From Chlamydiales bacterium (GTDB lineage: Bacteria > Chlamydiota > Chlamydiia > Chlamydiales > JAAKFR01), in contig JAJACG010000004.1 of assembly GCA_022601635.1 (NCBI GenBank), forward strand, positions 70,856-134,855: DNA of 64,000 nucleotides, written 5' to 3'. Under the pieces are notes generated by a model, which saw only the letters and a list, made by a program, of their open reading frames with translations, was not told where the DNA came from and did no database searches. Shown here in pieces: positions 43,105-51,904 of the stretch. Position numbers and translations under genes: made by a program. Numbering within the stretch: position 1 is the first letter of the stretch; each line of letters begins with the position of its first letter.

Positions 43105-44011
43105 TTAGTGAGAGCAATTTTCGATCTAGTTCCTGAGCTGAGTGGTAACCCATCCCCTTCAGCTTGTGGTTCAAAGCTAGCGTCTCTAGCAGAAGCACTA
43201 CATCCCTTCCCGGTTTGATTGGTAGCCGGTAAAAAGGGAGGGATAATCCTAACATTTTTGTGGTCTTTTCTTCCAATCCTATCCGATCATAGAAGGTGTT
43301 ATCATCCCAATCTTCAAGTTCAACAACTACATCAACTCTTTTTTTCTCTTGAACACGCGCCACACCGTAGAGGTTGGCCACATTGATAATGCCGATTCCG
43401 CGCACCTCCATATGGTGACGCGAAGGCTCCACTCCCACTCCCTCCAACCAATTACCCCGCTTCTTGATGCGGACAATGTCATCACCAATCAATGTATGTC
43501 CTCGCTCAACAAGACCAAGCGCCGTCTCACTCTTTCCCACAGCTGACTCCCCTTGAATCAAAACTCCAAGTCCATGCACATCTACAAGTGAGCCGTGACA
43601 GCTCGTTTGCGGTGCAAAGTGTTCAACTAAATAGAGGTTGAGAGCTGTGATCAGATCAATGGTTCTCAATCGACTACGAAATAGGGGCACATTGCGCTCT
43701 TCACACACCTCAATCAATTCAGCTGGCGGCAAATACTGCCTACAGATGAAAAGTGCAGGTGTTTTAGCACTGACAACCTGCCTCAATCTTTTCATGCGAG
43801 TTTTGGGGTCGAGATCTTTTAGATAGGAGATTTCCACACGCCCCAGAACGAGGAGGCGACGGGGACTATTCTCTTTCACATAGCCAGCAAGACTAAGGCC
43901 GGGTCTATGCACCTCCGGCACTTTGATAGCGCGCTCAACCGACTCTTTTCCAGTGACAAGCTCCAACTTCCACTCCGCCATTTTTTGCTGATAAAGAAGG
44001 GATATTTTCAT
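43052..44011 (-). CDS. hprK: HPr kinase/phosphorylase
   Basis: A 319-residue bifunctional enzyme that phosphorylates and dephosphorylates HPr on Ser. The P-loop is GVLIQGESAVGKSETALGL. The HprK signature VEVRGIGIINVANLYGV appears here as MEVRGIGIINVANLYG, and KPGRDVVLLLETLALNH is the C-terminal motif. Both domains are complete. It overlaps the SUKH-like gene by 4 bp and ptsH by 53 bp, so kinase and substrate are made together. Confidence 0.95.
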   Translation of the reverse strand: MKISLLYQQKMAEWKLELVTGKESVERAIKVPEVHRPGLSLAGYVKENSPRRLLVLGRVEISYLKDLDPKTRMKRLRQVVSAKTPALFICRQYLPPAELIEVCEERNVPLFRSRLRTIDLITALNLYLVEHFAPQTSCHGSLVDVHGLGVLIQGESAVGKSETALGLVERGHTLIGDDIVRIKKRGNWLEGVGVEPSRHHMEVRGIGIINVANLYGVARVQEKKRVDVVVELEDWDDNTFYDRIGLEEKTTKMLGLSLPFYRLPIKPGRDVVLLLETLALNHKLKGMGYHSAQELDRKLLSLIERKSGQAHCQKDPCEK

Positions 44012-44802
44012 AGGTGCCAGATATCTTCCAAATAAAAGACAAGCCAGCCTAAGAATGTGGAAAAGGCGAGATTCTCTTCCAGCTTACTCTCATTTAGAAA
44101 GTTGCTAATTGTACGATCATGTTCAGAAAAATAGACATTACCCATTTCATTTTCTGGATACCAATCGCTATAAAAGCATTGGTAGGAGTGCAAGCCAAAT
44201 GATTCGTAGAAGGGAATCAGATTAGAGGGGTTGATCAGCTGTCCATCGGGGCGTACAAGCATCTCTTCGCTCAAGATATTTTGCAGCTGCTGGTAGAGTC
44301 TTGCCATATGAGCTGTGGGCAAAACGCCTGTGTCCGTATATTTGGAAAAGCCGTCATGGATCTCCAAAAAAGCTAGATAGTCGGGTGGAAAGCTAAAGAT
44401 CTCAAACTGCTTCTTCAAAGTGGCAATTTTGTCGGGAGAAGCTGGTGGTCTTCCTTGAAAAAACCCCGTAGCATCGCTTAAAGAGTAGACCATATGCAAT
44501 TCGAAGGGTTGATCAGGCGCTGTCTGCGTGGCAAAGATCTCAACATCCTCTAGATGTTCGAAAAACTCTTCAAGTCTCTTCTCATAGCTTGTGCCATTTT
44601 TCGAAACGAAGAGCATTTTGGAGAGCCAAAAGTCGCGAGTAAACTCAAGTCTCTCTTCCTTAGGAAGCCTAGAGAGCTCAAACCAGCCGCGCGGTAGCAG
44701 AGGCATATTTTTTTGGAGCGCTTCCCAGCTGTATTCCCCATCATTAATGGAAATCACCTTGTGAAAAATGTCGCCAGCAGAGTCTCCTAGAAAATCACTC
44801 AT
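44008..44802 (-). CDS. SMI1/KNR4 (SUKH)-like protein, CT338 position
   Basis: A 264-residue protein from the ATG at 44802. FSFPPDYLAFLEIHDGFSKY is the SMI1/KNR4 core motif, and LIPFYESFGLHSYQCFYSD, then GNVYFSEHDRTISNFLN give the following strands. SUKH proteins are protein-binding modules, often immunity proteins of toxin systems, but here it is a conserved member of the pts-comEC block, where Chlamydia has CT338. The start codon overlaps that of divergent comEC (shared CATG). A longer frame to 44901 looks spurious. Confidence 0.7.
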   Translation of the reverse strand: MSDFLGDSAGDIFHKVISINDGEYSWEALQKNMPLLPRGWFELSRLPKEERLEFTRDFWLSKMLFVSKNGTSYEKRLEEFFEHLEDVEIFATQTAPDQPFELHMVYSLSDATGFFQGRPPASPDKIATLKKQFEIFSFPPDYLAFLEIHDGFSKYTDTGVLPTAHMARLYQQLQNILSEEMLVRPDGQLINPSNLIPFYESFGLHSYQCFYSDWYPENEMGNVYFSEHDRTISNFLNESKLEENLAFSTFLGWLVFYLEDIWHL

Positions 44803-46162
44803 GCAATTATTTTCTATTCGACAGGATATTCGGCAAGCATTTCTTCGCCTTTGGCAGCAGGCGCCACTTCTTCGTTTCGCTCTGGCAATTAGTTTTGGCA
44901 CTCTTTTTGCACTCCAAATGTTGTCGGGTCTGATTGCATTTTGTCTGCTGCTTCTTCTTATTGAGAGTAGGCAGATCTTTCACATGACACTGCTCTTTAT
45001 TATACCGATAAGCTATGTACATCAGCCTCTTGGTGAGATTGAGGGGCCGGGTCGATTCATCATCAAATCGATCAGTAGAGGTGAAAGGGGGTATGCGCAT
45101 CGCGGCTATTGGCATTTTGATGAGCGGGCGAAAGGCAGAGGCTATCCCTGCACTATTTTTGATAAAAAAAGACTGCGCTCTTTTTCTGCTAAGGGGGTAC
45201 TCTCACCACAGCTTCAACTCAAAGCCGAGCAGAGAGTAACCATTGCTCGCTTTAGCTTACTGCCGCTTCGCGAGAGGGCTAAAAAGAGTGTGAGATCTTA
45301 TATCCATAGAAGAGTAGAGAATAAGGGCGCCTCATCTTTTTTATCAGCGCTCTTTACCGGTGACTTAGAGGAGCGTTTGATGCGGCAGGAGTTCTGCAGA
45401 TTGGGCCTTGCTCATCTGCTTGCTATCTCTGGCTTTCACTTTGCAATCTTTGTACTCTTTTGTCGCCTATTGCTCTCCTTTTTGCCTTTAAAGCCGCGCA
45501 TTTTCGCGCTCCTTCTTTTGGTTACGACCTACTTTATCTTTCTCGGCAACTCTGCCTCTGTCCAGCGCGCCTTTTTTTTCTCGATCATTGCCCTTTTGAG
45601 CCAGCTCTTAGAACGTGATGGAAACGCTCTCAATACACTTGGCGGCGCTCTTTTGATCGCTGTAGTAACCGACCCCTTTTCTCTCAAAAGCTTGAGTTTG
45701 CAACTCAGCTTTTTGGCAACGCTAGGCATTTTGTTATTCTACCGTCCGTATAGGGAAAAATTGTTAGAAGTGGTGAAGTTGAGCCCAATGAAGCAGCTCC
45801 TTGCGATATGCAGAACCCTTTTTTTACGCGCCTGCTCCCTCAACCTTGCTGTTCATCTGATGATTGTGCCGCTGCTTTTGTACCACTTTCACACTTTTTC
45901 AGTGCATACGTTACTCTACAACCTTCTTTTCCCCTTTTTTGTCTCGATCAGCTTGCTTCTATTAATGGCGGGCTTTCTACTCCCCTTTTTGCACCCTCTA
46001 AATAGCCTGTACACCTCCGCTTTGCTCTTTGCTATTGAAAACCCTCCCCTGCTACTTCCCTCAATTTATTTCGAAAACTTCTCAATATGGGCAGTGGTGA
46101 TTCCTCTTTTGCTTCTTTTTGTTTGGGGGATAGTTAGGCAGCATGCTATAGAAGGGACATGA
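44801..46162 (+). CDS. comEC: ComEC/Rec2-type DNA-uptake channel, competence domain only
   Basis: A 453-residue polytopic membrane protein. LGLAHLLAISGFHFAIFVLF is the ComEC signature (H-L-L-A-I-S-G-x-H), followed by FLGNSASVQRAFFFSIIALL and about ten helices. The C-terminal metallo-beta-lactamase domain of full ComEC (over 700 residues) is absent. It would carry single-stranded DNA across the inner membrane. I chose MQLFSIRQDI at 44801; the frame opens at 44768. Its stop overlaps the next gene (ATGA). Confidence 0.9.
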   Translation: MQLFSIRQDIRQAFLRLWQQAPLLRFALAISFGTLFALQMLSGLIAFCLLLLLIESRQIFHMTLLFIIPISYVHQPLGEIEGPGRFIIKSISRGERGYAHRGYWHFDERAKGRGYPCTIFDKKRLRSFSAKGVLSPQLQLKAEQRVTIARFSLLPLRERAKKSVRSYIHRRVENKGASSFLSALFTGDLEERLMRQEFCRLGLAHLLAISGFHFAIFVLFCRLLLSFLPLKPRIFALLLLVTTYFIFLGNSASVQRAFFFSIIALLSQLLERDGNALNTLGGALLIAVVTDPFSLKSLSLQLSFLATLGILLFYRPYREKLLEVVKLSPMKQLLAICRTLFLRACSLNLAVHLMIVPLLLYHFHTFSVHTLLYNLLFPFFVSISLLLLMAGFLLPFLHPLNSLYTSALLFAIENPPLLLPSIYFENFSIWAVVIPLLLLFVWGIVRQHAIEGT

Positions 46163-46617
46163 GACGTATACTTTTTCTTTCACTGCTTCTCTTTTTATCT
46201 GCAGCGCGCCAAGCACAAGGTCCTGTCTACATCATCCATGCAGACCAGGGGATGTTAGAGATGAAGTCGAAGCAGACGGCGATCTTGATGCTAGAAGAGG
46301 TAGATCAAACGGTTCCCTTTATCTATTCACATCCAGTAAGACGAGTTGGAGCGCAAAACTTAACTGAGTTCATGCGTGTCTGGGCAGCTGGTGATCGGTT
46401 ACAGTATGAAAATGATCCGCCAGATGCTCACCTCTTTTACTATGATGCAAGAGGAGGAGACTATGTAGATCTACTCGTTGAGCTCACCTCTGTGGCCTAT
46501 ACAGAGGGAGCAACTAGCATGTCATTCGAGCTGCGCTTTTTATCTGATCAGCCAGACATAAAAGAAAATCTAGGTGAGGTGACCCTATTTATCGACTGCT
46601 ATCCCTTCTGTATCTGA
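46159..46617 (+). CDS. Small exported protein of the seven-paralog family
   Basis: 152 residues with a signal peptide (MRRILFLSLLLFLSAARQAQ). Family blocks are GPVYIIHADQGMLE, LEEVDQTVPFIYSHPVRRVG, AQNLTEFMRVWAAG, and GEVTLFIDCYPF. It is first of three members translationally coupled to comEC. The same kind of protein forms an operon at 25-26.7 kb. Function unknown; coupling to comEC may be accidental. Confidence 0.65.
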   Translation: MRRILFLSLLLFLSAARQAQGPVYIIHADQGMLEMKSKQTAILMLEEVDQTVPFIYSHPVRRVGAQNLTEFMRVWAAGDRLQYENDPPDAHLFYYDARGGDYVDLLVELTSVAYTEGATSMSFELRFLSDQPDIKENLGEVTLFIDCYPFCI

Positions 46618-47051
46618 TCAGCCTGATTGGCTGCGGCAAGCAGGTGCCTGAAAAAAAGCAGACGCTTTTGGTTCTACATGCGAGAACTGGCCGTTTCTTG
46701 TCTGACCCCAACCACCCCTCCGAAAAGGGAACACTTACACTTTATCAAACAGACCCCGATGTTCTCTATTTTGATTCTATTCCCATCAAGAAAACGGGAC
46801 AGATGACAACAGTGGAGCTACTCAATCAGTGGGAAAAACGATTTGGTGATGCTCCACCCAATGCGGGCTTTGTCTTTTATCACGATGTGCACAACAGCTT
46901 TTCGGAGATTTCAGTGACCCTCTCTGAGCCAAAGTTGGACCCGGTCAACCACACGTTGAACTTCCAGCTGACCGCCATCTCTGAGCCCTTTGCTTACGAC
47001 CGTATCGAAATGAATTCGGTCACCCTTTTCATTGACGAGGTGCATGAATGA
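46587..47051 (+). CDS. Small lipoprotein of the seven-paralog family, probable ATT start
   Basis: The first standard start in this frame is a GTG at 46644, which would give a protein without export signal. Upstream in frame the sequence reads YRLLSLLYLISLIGCGKQV, a complete lipoprotein signal with lipobox LIGC, but it has no ATG, GTG or TTG. An ATT at 46587 follows GAGGTGA with a 4-nt gap. I therefore place the start there (154 residues), overlapping the previous gene by 31 bp; CTG at 46596 is the alternative. Family blocks follow: LLVLHARTGRF, DPDVLYFDSIPIKKTG, TVELLNQWEKRFG, and SVTLFIDEVHE. Confidence 0.6.
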   Translation: MYRLLSLLYLISLIGCGKQVPEKKQTLLVLHARTGRFLSDPNHPSEKGTLTLYQTDPDVLYFDSIPIKKTGQMTTVELLNQWEKRFGDAPPNAGFVFYHDVHNSFSEISVTLSEPKLDPVNHTLNFQLTAISEPFAYDRIEMNSVTLFIDEVHE

Positions 47052-47509
47052 CACTCTTTCTTACTCTACTTGTCCTACTCAGTGGCTGTCAGAGCCAACC
47101 CCACCAACCAGAAGAGCGACTCTATATCCTGCACGCCCCAAAAGCGCACATCACAAGAGATGCGATCGATCCGCGCACTGCTACCTTGGAGATGATCAAT
47201 GTGAGTGATCAGGTGCCCTTCTTTACCCCGACACCCAAGCGTGTTGCTGGATCTATTACATTGAGTGCATTCATGATGCAGTGGAATACAAGCGCAAATA
47301 AGCAGAGACGAATCCCCCCCAACACTGCTTTTCTATTCTTTGATTTAGATGGAAAGCAGTATGACCATGAAGGTATACGTCTTGTGCAACCTGACTACGA
47401 TGCGAGTACCAACAGCTTCAGGGCGACAATCCAAGCAACAGACAGACCCTTTGCCTTTGATAAGAAGGAGATTGAAGAGGTTACTCTATTCCTGAATCTG
47501 ACCCTTTGA
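47048..47509 (+). CDS. Small lipoprotein of the seven-paralog family
   Basis: 153 residues with a lipoprotein signal (MTLFLTLLVLLSGCQSQ, lipobox LSGC). Family blocks are RLYILHAPKAHI, INVSDQVPFFTPTPKRVAG, TLSAFMMQWNTSAN, NTAFLFFDLDGKQYDHEGIR, and EEVTLFLNLTL. The start overlaps the previous stop by ATGA. The 3' end overlaps the convergent gene by 29 bp. Function unknown. Confidence 0.65.
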   Translation: MTLFLTLLVLLSGCQSQPHQPEERLYILHAPKAHITRDAIDPRTATLEMINVSDQVPFFTPTPKRVAGSITLSAFMMQWNTSANKQRRIPPNTAFLFFDLDGKQYDHEGIRLVQPDYDASTNSFRATIQATDRPFAFDKKEIEEVTLFLNLTL

Positions 47510-48416
47510 CCGAGACGGCTCTTGCACGTCCTACTCTAGGAAGCTCCAAAATTTTGACACGCGGTATATCGCCTTCCAAAGCTTTATAGTCGTATGTGAT
47601 GCCTCTTTTGACCATACGGTAGGCCTTTTTTGCCTTGGGACATTTGAGCCCCAAAAGTTGAAAAGTCTCTTCGCACAGATATAGTGGCGTGCCTGGCTTT
47701 ACTTTTGGAAAAAAAGGTGAGGGTTGGGAGAACCTCACTCTATATTCTATATAGCGCTTAATCTCTACCTCAAAGTAGAAGGAATTAAACATCGGCAGAG
47801 CAGAACTAACCCTCTCTGTATGCCTTAGCTCCAAGGGTCCAAAGTGATCATTATACGCTTCATGATAGGGTCTTGTGCCCCACCCATTTTGATCCAAAAG
47901 AGTGACAAACTCTCCAAGCTTCAGATGAACAGGCAACCTAGGATGCACAGTGACCATCCGCTCCTCAACGTGAAAACTATATCCGTGATAGACATTGAGA
48001 TAGGGCTCTGTTTTAGAAATAAAGAGTCCCTCCTCTCCTGTTGGAATTAGATTTAATTGCTTCAACTGCTCTGGCGTCACCTCAACTGACTCGCCTTCAA
48101 TCAGTGTAGGTGTATAGACGCTCTTCTCTTCAGGCAGCGGTTGTTCGACTGGCGCATCACCTAGTATCAATTTGGCCAAAAACTCACCCTGGTTACAAGT
48201 TGGGCGCAGTGTGAAGTGGTGATCGGGATATAATGAGGACGTTGCATGCTGGATTTCACAATGTCGAGGATTAGGGAGCAGTTCGATTTTAAGCCTCTCA
48301 ACAAGTGATTGCAGAGGACCTACTAAATGCTGGTCAACGGTTAACTTCTTATCTGAAAACCACAGTAGGACCTGAGGATCAAACGTCTGAGGATCAAGGT
48401 CTAGACTATAAGCCAT
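47481..48416 (-). CDS. Hypothetical protein, no recognised domain
   Basis: 311 residues from the ATG at 48416 (TAGGAG 7 nt upstream; GTG two codons earlier is in frame). It has no signal peptide or membrane helix. The composition suggests a beta-rich protein with Tyr/His/Pro-rich stretches (EPYLNVYHGYSFHVEERMVT, NGWGTRPYHEAYNDHFG, KVKPGTPLYLCEETFQLLGL) and a basic C-terminus (RVGRARAVSVKGSDSG). It sits between the comEC operon and the E1 gene, where the Chlamydia block has nothing that I recall. Possibly a secreted effector, but nothing in the sequence proves it. Confidence 0.6.
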   Translation of the reverse strand: MAYSLDLDPQTFDPQVLLWFSDKKLTVDQHLVGPLQSLVERLKIELLPNPRHCEIQHATSSLYPDHHFTLRPTCNQGEFLAKLILGDAPVEQPLPEEKSVYTPTLIEGESVEVTPEQLKQLNLIPTGEEGLFISKTEPYLNVYHGYSFHVEERMVTVHPRLPVHLKLGEFVTLLDQNGWGTRPYHEAYNDHFGPLELRHTERVSSALPMFNSFYFEVEIKRYIEYRVRFSQPSPFFPKVKPGTPLYLCEETFQLLGLKCPKAKKAYRMVKRGITYDYKALEGDIPRVKILELPRVGRARAVSVKGSDSGIE

Positions 48417-48549
48417 TTGCACTCCTATCTCATGCTAACAGTTTTAGCCCTCGAATACTTTTTGTCAATGTATAGAGATTTATTTATAAGGAATTGGTAA
48501 ATTGCGACCATGCTGCATGGCCACTAGAGTTGATCTAACAAATAGTGTT

Positions 48550-50520
48550 TCAGTAATTGAGGAGTTTGCGGATGGCTGATTCAATCTCCGCTGCCTGAGG
48601 TAGAACCTCATTCTCTAATGGCTTGCTGTAGGGAACAGCACTCTCAAAACCGCATACTCTCGCAAGTGGACCATCCAAGAAGGGGAAGCCCTGCTCTGCT
48701 AGGCGTGCAATCACCTCAGCGCCAAAGCCGCCACTTCCCGGCGCCTCTTGAACCACCAGAAGCTTGCCTGTCTTCTTCAATGACTCCAAAATCGTCTCTG
48801 TATCCAGTGGAACAAGTGTCCGTAGATCGATCACTTCAATCGAAATCTTCTCATAGGCCAGTTTCTGAGCAATCTCATCAGCTACCATCACCATCATGCC
48901 CCAAGCGACAATCGTTAAATCGGCCCCCTCACGCACCACATTGGCCTGACCAAATGGTAGAAGATAGTCTTTTGATGGCTCAGCTCTTGCTGCAAATTTT
49001 TGCTGGCGGTAGAGCGCTTTATGTTCTAAGAAGACAACGGGATTTGGATCGCGAATCGCCGTCTTCATCAGCGCCTTTGCATCAGCTGCATTACTCGGCA
49101 TCACAACCTTGAGACCAGGGCAGTGCGCCATAAAGCCTTCAATACTTTGCGAGTGGTAAGGCCCACCTTGAATGTAACCACCACACGGCATGCGCACCAC
49201 AAGTGGCACCTGAAACTCACCATTTGAACGGTAGTGGATGCTTGCCGCCTCATTAAAGAGCTGATTGATCCCAGTCCATAGATAGTCAGCAAATTGAATC
49301 TCAGCAACAGGTTTGTGAATTCCATCAAGGCTCATACCAATTGCCGCACCCACAATAGTTGATTCAGCAAGTGGTGAGTTGAAGCAGCGATTTTCTCCAT
49401 ATTTTTCAGTCAAACCGCGCGTTGCACCAAAGACTCCCCCCTTGCCATGCGCCACATCTTGACCAAAAGTGACCACGTAGGGATCGTTGGCCATCTCCTC
49501 ATCAATCGCATGGTTGATTGCATCGATGAAGGCCACCTTTTCACCCGATGCATCTTCTGTCGACAAAGAGGGCTCATAAGCAGCAAAGACATTTTGGCGC
49601 GCACTACCTTCTGCTGGAAATGGAATCTTTTCAGCCTCAATAGCAGCTTGTTCAACGCTCTCTTTTACTTCTGCATGTAGCTTCTCAATCTCCTCTTCAG
49701 AAAGTCCCAACTCCCTTTCTAGTCGCTTGATCGGATCGCGCTCCCAATCAATGGTCAAACCATACTTTCGCGGATCATCACTATTACTATGCGAACCAAG
49801 ACGAGGCACATGCGCCATAATCAGCGAAGGCCCCTCATGCGCTCTTCCACGATCAACAGAGCTCTCCATCGCACTCGATAGCGCCTCATGATCTGTACCA
49901 TCTACATCGTGTACCTCAAGTCCCTGGTAGCCTCTTGCCACATCGATCATACTGCCACCAGCACTCTGCTCATGCGGCTGCACAGAAATCGCTAGCCCAT
50001 TGTTTTGCACAACAAAGATAACCGGCAGCTTGTGGATCGCTGCGAAATTCAAACTCTCATGGAAATCACCCTGCGATGTCGCTCCATCTCCAAAAGAGAC
50101 GTAAACAACCTCATCAAGGCCTAAATTTTTAATCGCCCAAGCCTTGCCAACAGCGTGCAAAAGCTGGGAACCCACTACACTCGATTGGCAGATAATGCGC
50201 AGATCTTTGTGCGAATAGTGGTAGGGCATCATGCGGCCAGAACCGTGATTTTTAGTCGCTCTACCCATGAAGACACCAAAGAGCTCAGTGACGTCACAAC
50301 CCATACCCACTGCAAAAGGCTGATCGCGGTAGTAGGGACAGGACCAATCCTTGCCTTGCTCAAGATGACTCGCACAAACAACACCCACCATCTCATGGCC
50401 CATCGATGCCAACTGGAAGGTGCCCCCCTTGTTTTGCTTCACAAGTTTGAGCATCTTCTCATCCATAAACCTGGATAGAAGCATCTTCTGCAAAACTTCA
50501 TTTTTGGTCTTGATTTTCAT
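48550..50520 (-). CDS. Fused alpha-beta 2-oxoacid dehydrogenase E1 (CT340-like)
   Basis: A 656-residue fusion. Residues 1-320 are the alpha part with the thiamine diphosphate motif YVSFGDGATSQGDFHESLNF, then FVVQNNGLAISV, and the regulatory-loop region YGLTIDWER. Residues 330-656 are the beta part with VVTFGQDVAHGKGGVFGATR, and LVVQEAPGSGGFGAEVIARL near the end. It oxidatively decarboxylates pyruvate or branched-chain 2-oxoacids, passing the acyl group to a lipoylated E2. Chlamydia has the same fusion between comEC and dnaJ. E2 and E3 are not here; lplA at 16 kb could serve E2. Confidence 0.93.
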   Translation of the reverse strand: MKIKTKNEVLQKMLLSRFMDEKMLKLVKQNKGGTFQLASMGHEMVGVVCASHLEQGKDWSCPYYRDQPFAVGMGCDVTELFGVFMGRATKNHGSGRMMPYHYSHKDLRIICQSSVVGSQLLHAVGKAWAIKNLGLDEVVYVSFGDGATSQGDFHESLNFAAIHKLPVIFVVQNNGLAISVQPHEQSAGGSMIDVARGYQGLEVHDVDGTDHEALSSAMESSVDRGRAHEGPSLIMAHVPRLGSHSNSDDPRKYGLTIDWERDPIKRLERELGLSEEEIEKLHAEVKESVEQAAIEAEKIPFPAEGSARQNVFAAYEPSLSTEDASGEKVAFIDAINHAIDEEMANDPYVVTFGQDVAHGKGGVFGATRGLTEKYGENRCFNSPLAESTIVGAAIGMSLDGIHKPVAEIQFADYLWTGINQLFNEAASIHYRSNGEFQVPLVVRMPCGGYIQGGPYHSQSIEGFMAHCPGLKVVMPSNAADAKALMKTAIRDPNPVVFLEHKALYRQQKFAARAEPSKDYLLPFGQANVVREGADLTIVAWGMMVMVADEIAQKLAYEKISIEVIDLRTLVPLDTETILESLKKTGKLLVVQEAPGSGGFGAEVIARLAEQGFPFLDGPLARVCGFESAVPYSKPLENEVLPQAAEIESAIRKLLNY

Positions 50521-51671
50521 GAAAATAGCCCCTTTAACTTATCCATGAATCCCTTTTTAGCCGGCATATTGTCGACCCCTTCTGTTTCACCAAAACGCTT
50601 GAGCATCTCTTTCTGCTCTTTAGTCAAACGAGTCGGTGTTTCAACCATTGTGCGCACAAGCAGATCACCCCTGCCCCTGCCATGAACATTTGGAAAACCC
50701 TTGCCTCGCACACGGAAAACTTTGCCCGCCTGCGTTCCCTCAGGAATCGTGATCATACAGTGCTCACCAAGCGTTGGAATCTCCTTCTTCACACCCAATG
50801 CCGCCTCCGCAAAGCCGATCGGCAAATCAAGCACAATGTCATCACCATCCCTCTCAAAAACAGGATGATCTTCTACAGTAATAAAGACATAGAGATCACC
50901 CGCTGGACCCCCATTGACACCCGCATCACCATAGCCCGTCATCTTCAGTCGCATGCCGTTGTCCACTCCAGCTGGAATGTGCACCTTGACATGCTGCTTC
51001 TTCTTCACACGCCCAGCACCCGAACATGATTTACATGGATCGGTGATTCGCTCCCCAGTTCCACGACAATCAGGACAGGGAGATGACATCGAAAAGAAGC
51101 CGCGTGATTGAAAGACCTGACCGCGACCTTGGCACTTGGCGCAAGTCTGCTTACCACCAGCTGTTGCCGCGCCGCTGCCACGGCAGCCTTCACACGCCGC
51201 ATAATTGGCAATCACAAGCTCTTTTTCCACACCCTTGGCAGCCTCAGCAAAGCTGATTCTTACATTGGCCTTTTTAGAGGCACCCTGCTCAGCCATTGAA
51301 CCGCCTTGTCCACCAGCCATACCGCCAAAAAGCGAATCGAAAATTGAACCACCACCTCCACCGCCAAAGGCATCCATAAAGGTACGCAGCGCATCGTCCA
51401 TAGAACCAAAACCTTGTGCTCCACCCATGCCGCCAGCTGCGCCGCTCATCGCATCCTTGCCATAGCGATCATACATCTGCCTCTTCTCTGGGTTGCTGAG
51501 CACCTCATACGCCTCGGAAACCTCTTTAAACTGCGCCTCCGCATCAGCATCTCCCGGATTTTTGTCTGGGTGATACTTGATGGCCATCTTGCGATACGCC
51601 TTCTTGATCTCTTCGTCAGTTGCATCTCTTGAGATGCCTAAGGTTTCATAATATTCCATAGTATTATTCAT
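50517..51671 (-). CDS. dnaJ: Chaperone DnaJ
   Basis: A 384-residue type I DnaJ. The J domain carries H-P-D in YHPDKNPGDADAE, followed by an unusually long Gly-rich linker (GGMGGAQGFGSM...GGGGG...). Four C-x-x-C-x-G-x-G zinc repeats are CEGCRGSG, CAKCQGRG, CPDCRGTG and CKSCSGAG, and the C-terminal substrate domain is complete. It starts one base after the rpsU stop and its own stop overlaps the E1 gene. Confidence 0.96.
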   Translation of the reverse strand: MNNTMEYYETLGISRDATDEEIKKAYRKMAIKYHPDKNPGDADAEAQFKEVSEAYEVLSNPEKRQMYDRYGKDAMSGAAGGMGGAQGFGSMDDALRTFMDAFGGGGGGSIFDSLFGGMAGGQGGSMAEQGASKKANVRISFAEAAKGVEKELVIANYAACEGCRGSGAATAGGKQTCAKCQGRGQVFQSRGFFSMSSPCPDCRGTGERITDPCKSCSGAGRVKKKQHVKVHIPAGVDNGMRLKMTGYGDAGVNGGPAGDLYVFITVEDHPVFERDGDDIVLDLPIGFAEAALGVKKEIPTLGEHCMITIPEGTQAGKVFRVRGKGFPNVHGRGRGDLLVRTMVETPTRLTKEQKEMLKRFGETEGVDNMPAKKGFMDKLKGLFS

Positions 51672-51848
51672 TTATCGATTACGGTATTTCGCTGCAGCTT
51701 TGGATTTTGCTCTCTTCTTGATTGATGGCTTGTCGTAATAGCGACGCGCTTTGGCTGTCTTCATAACACCCTCTTTATCAAGTTTCTTTTTCAATACTCT
51801 TAGCGCTTTGTCGATCGATTCGCCCATGCGCACTTTGACGTTGGTCAT
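51672..51848 (-). CDS. rpsU: Ribosomal protein bS21
   Basis: 58 residues from the ATG at 51848, chosen because GGAGG lies 4 nt upstream and [20 protein letters not shown] is the family start; the frame opens at 51881. The basic C-terminus ([13 protein letters not shown]) is typical. The order tsaB-rpsU-dnaJ is as in Chlamydia. Confidence 0.95.
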   Translation of the reverse strand: MTNVKVRMGESIDKALRVLKKKLDKEGVMKTAKARRYYDKPSIKKRAKSKAAAKYRNR

Positions 51849-51904
51849 ATGCCTCCAATTTGTAGTTTTTAATTCAAACATTGTACCAGTTGAAGAGTTT
51901 CACA

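Noticed and set aside
48506-48518. CCATGCTGCATGG palindrome downstream of the E1 gene
   Set aside because: Short stem, no T-run and no second copy; too weak to call a terminator or operator.
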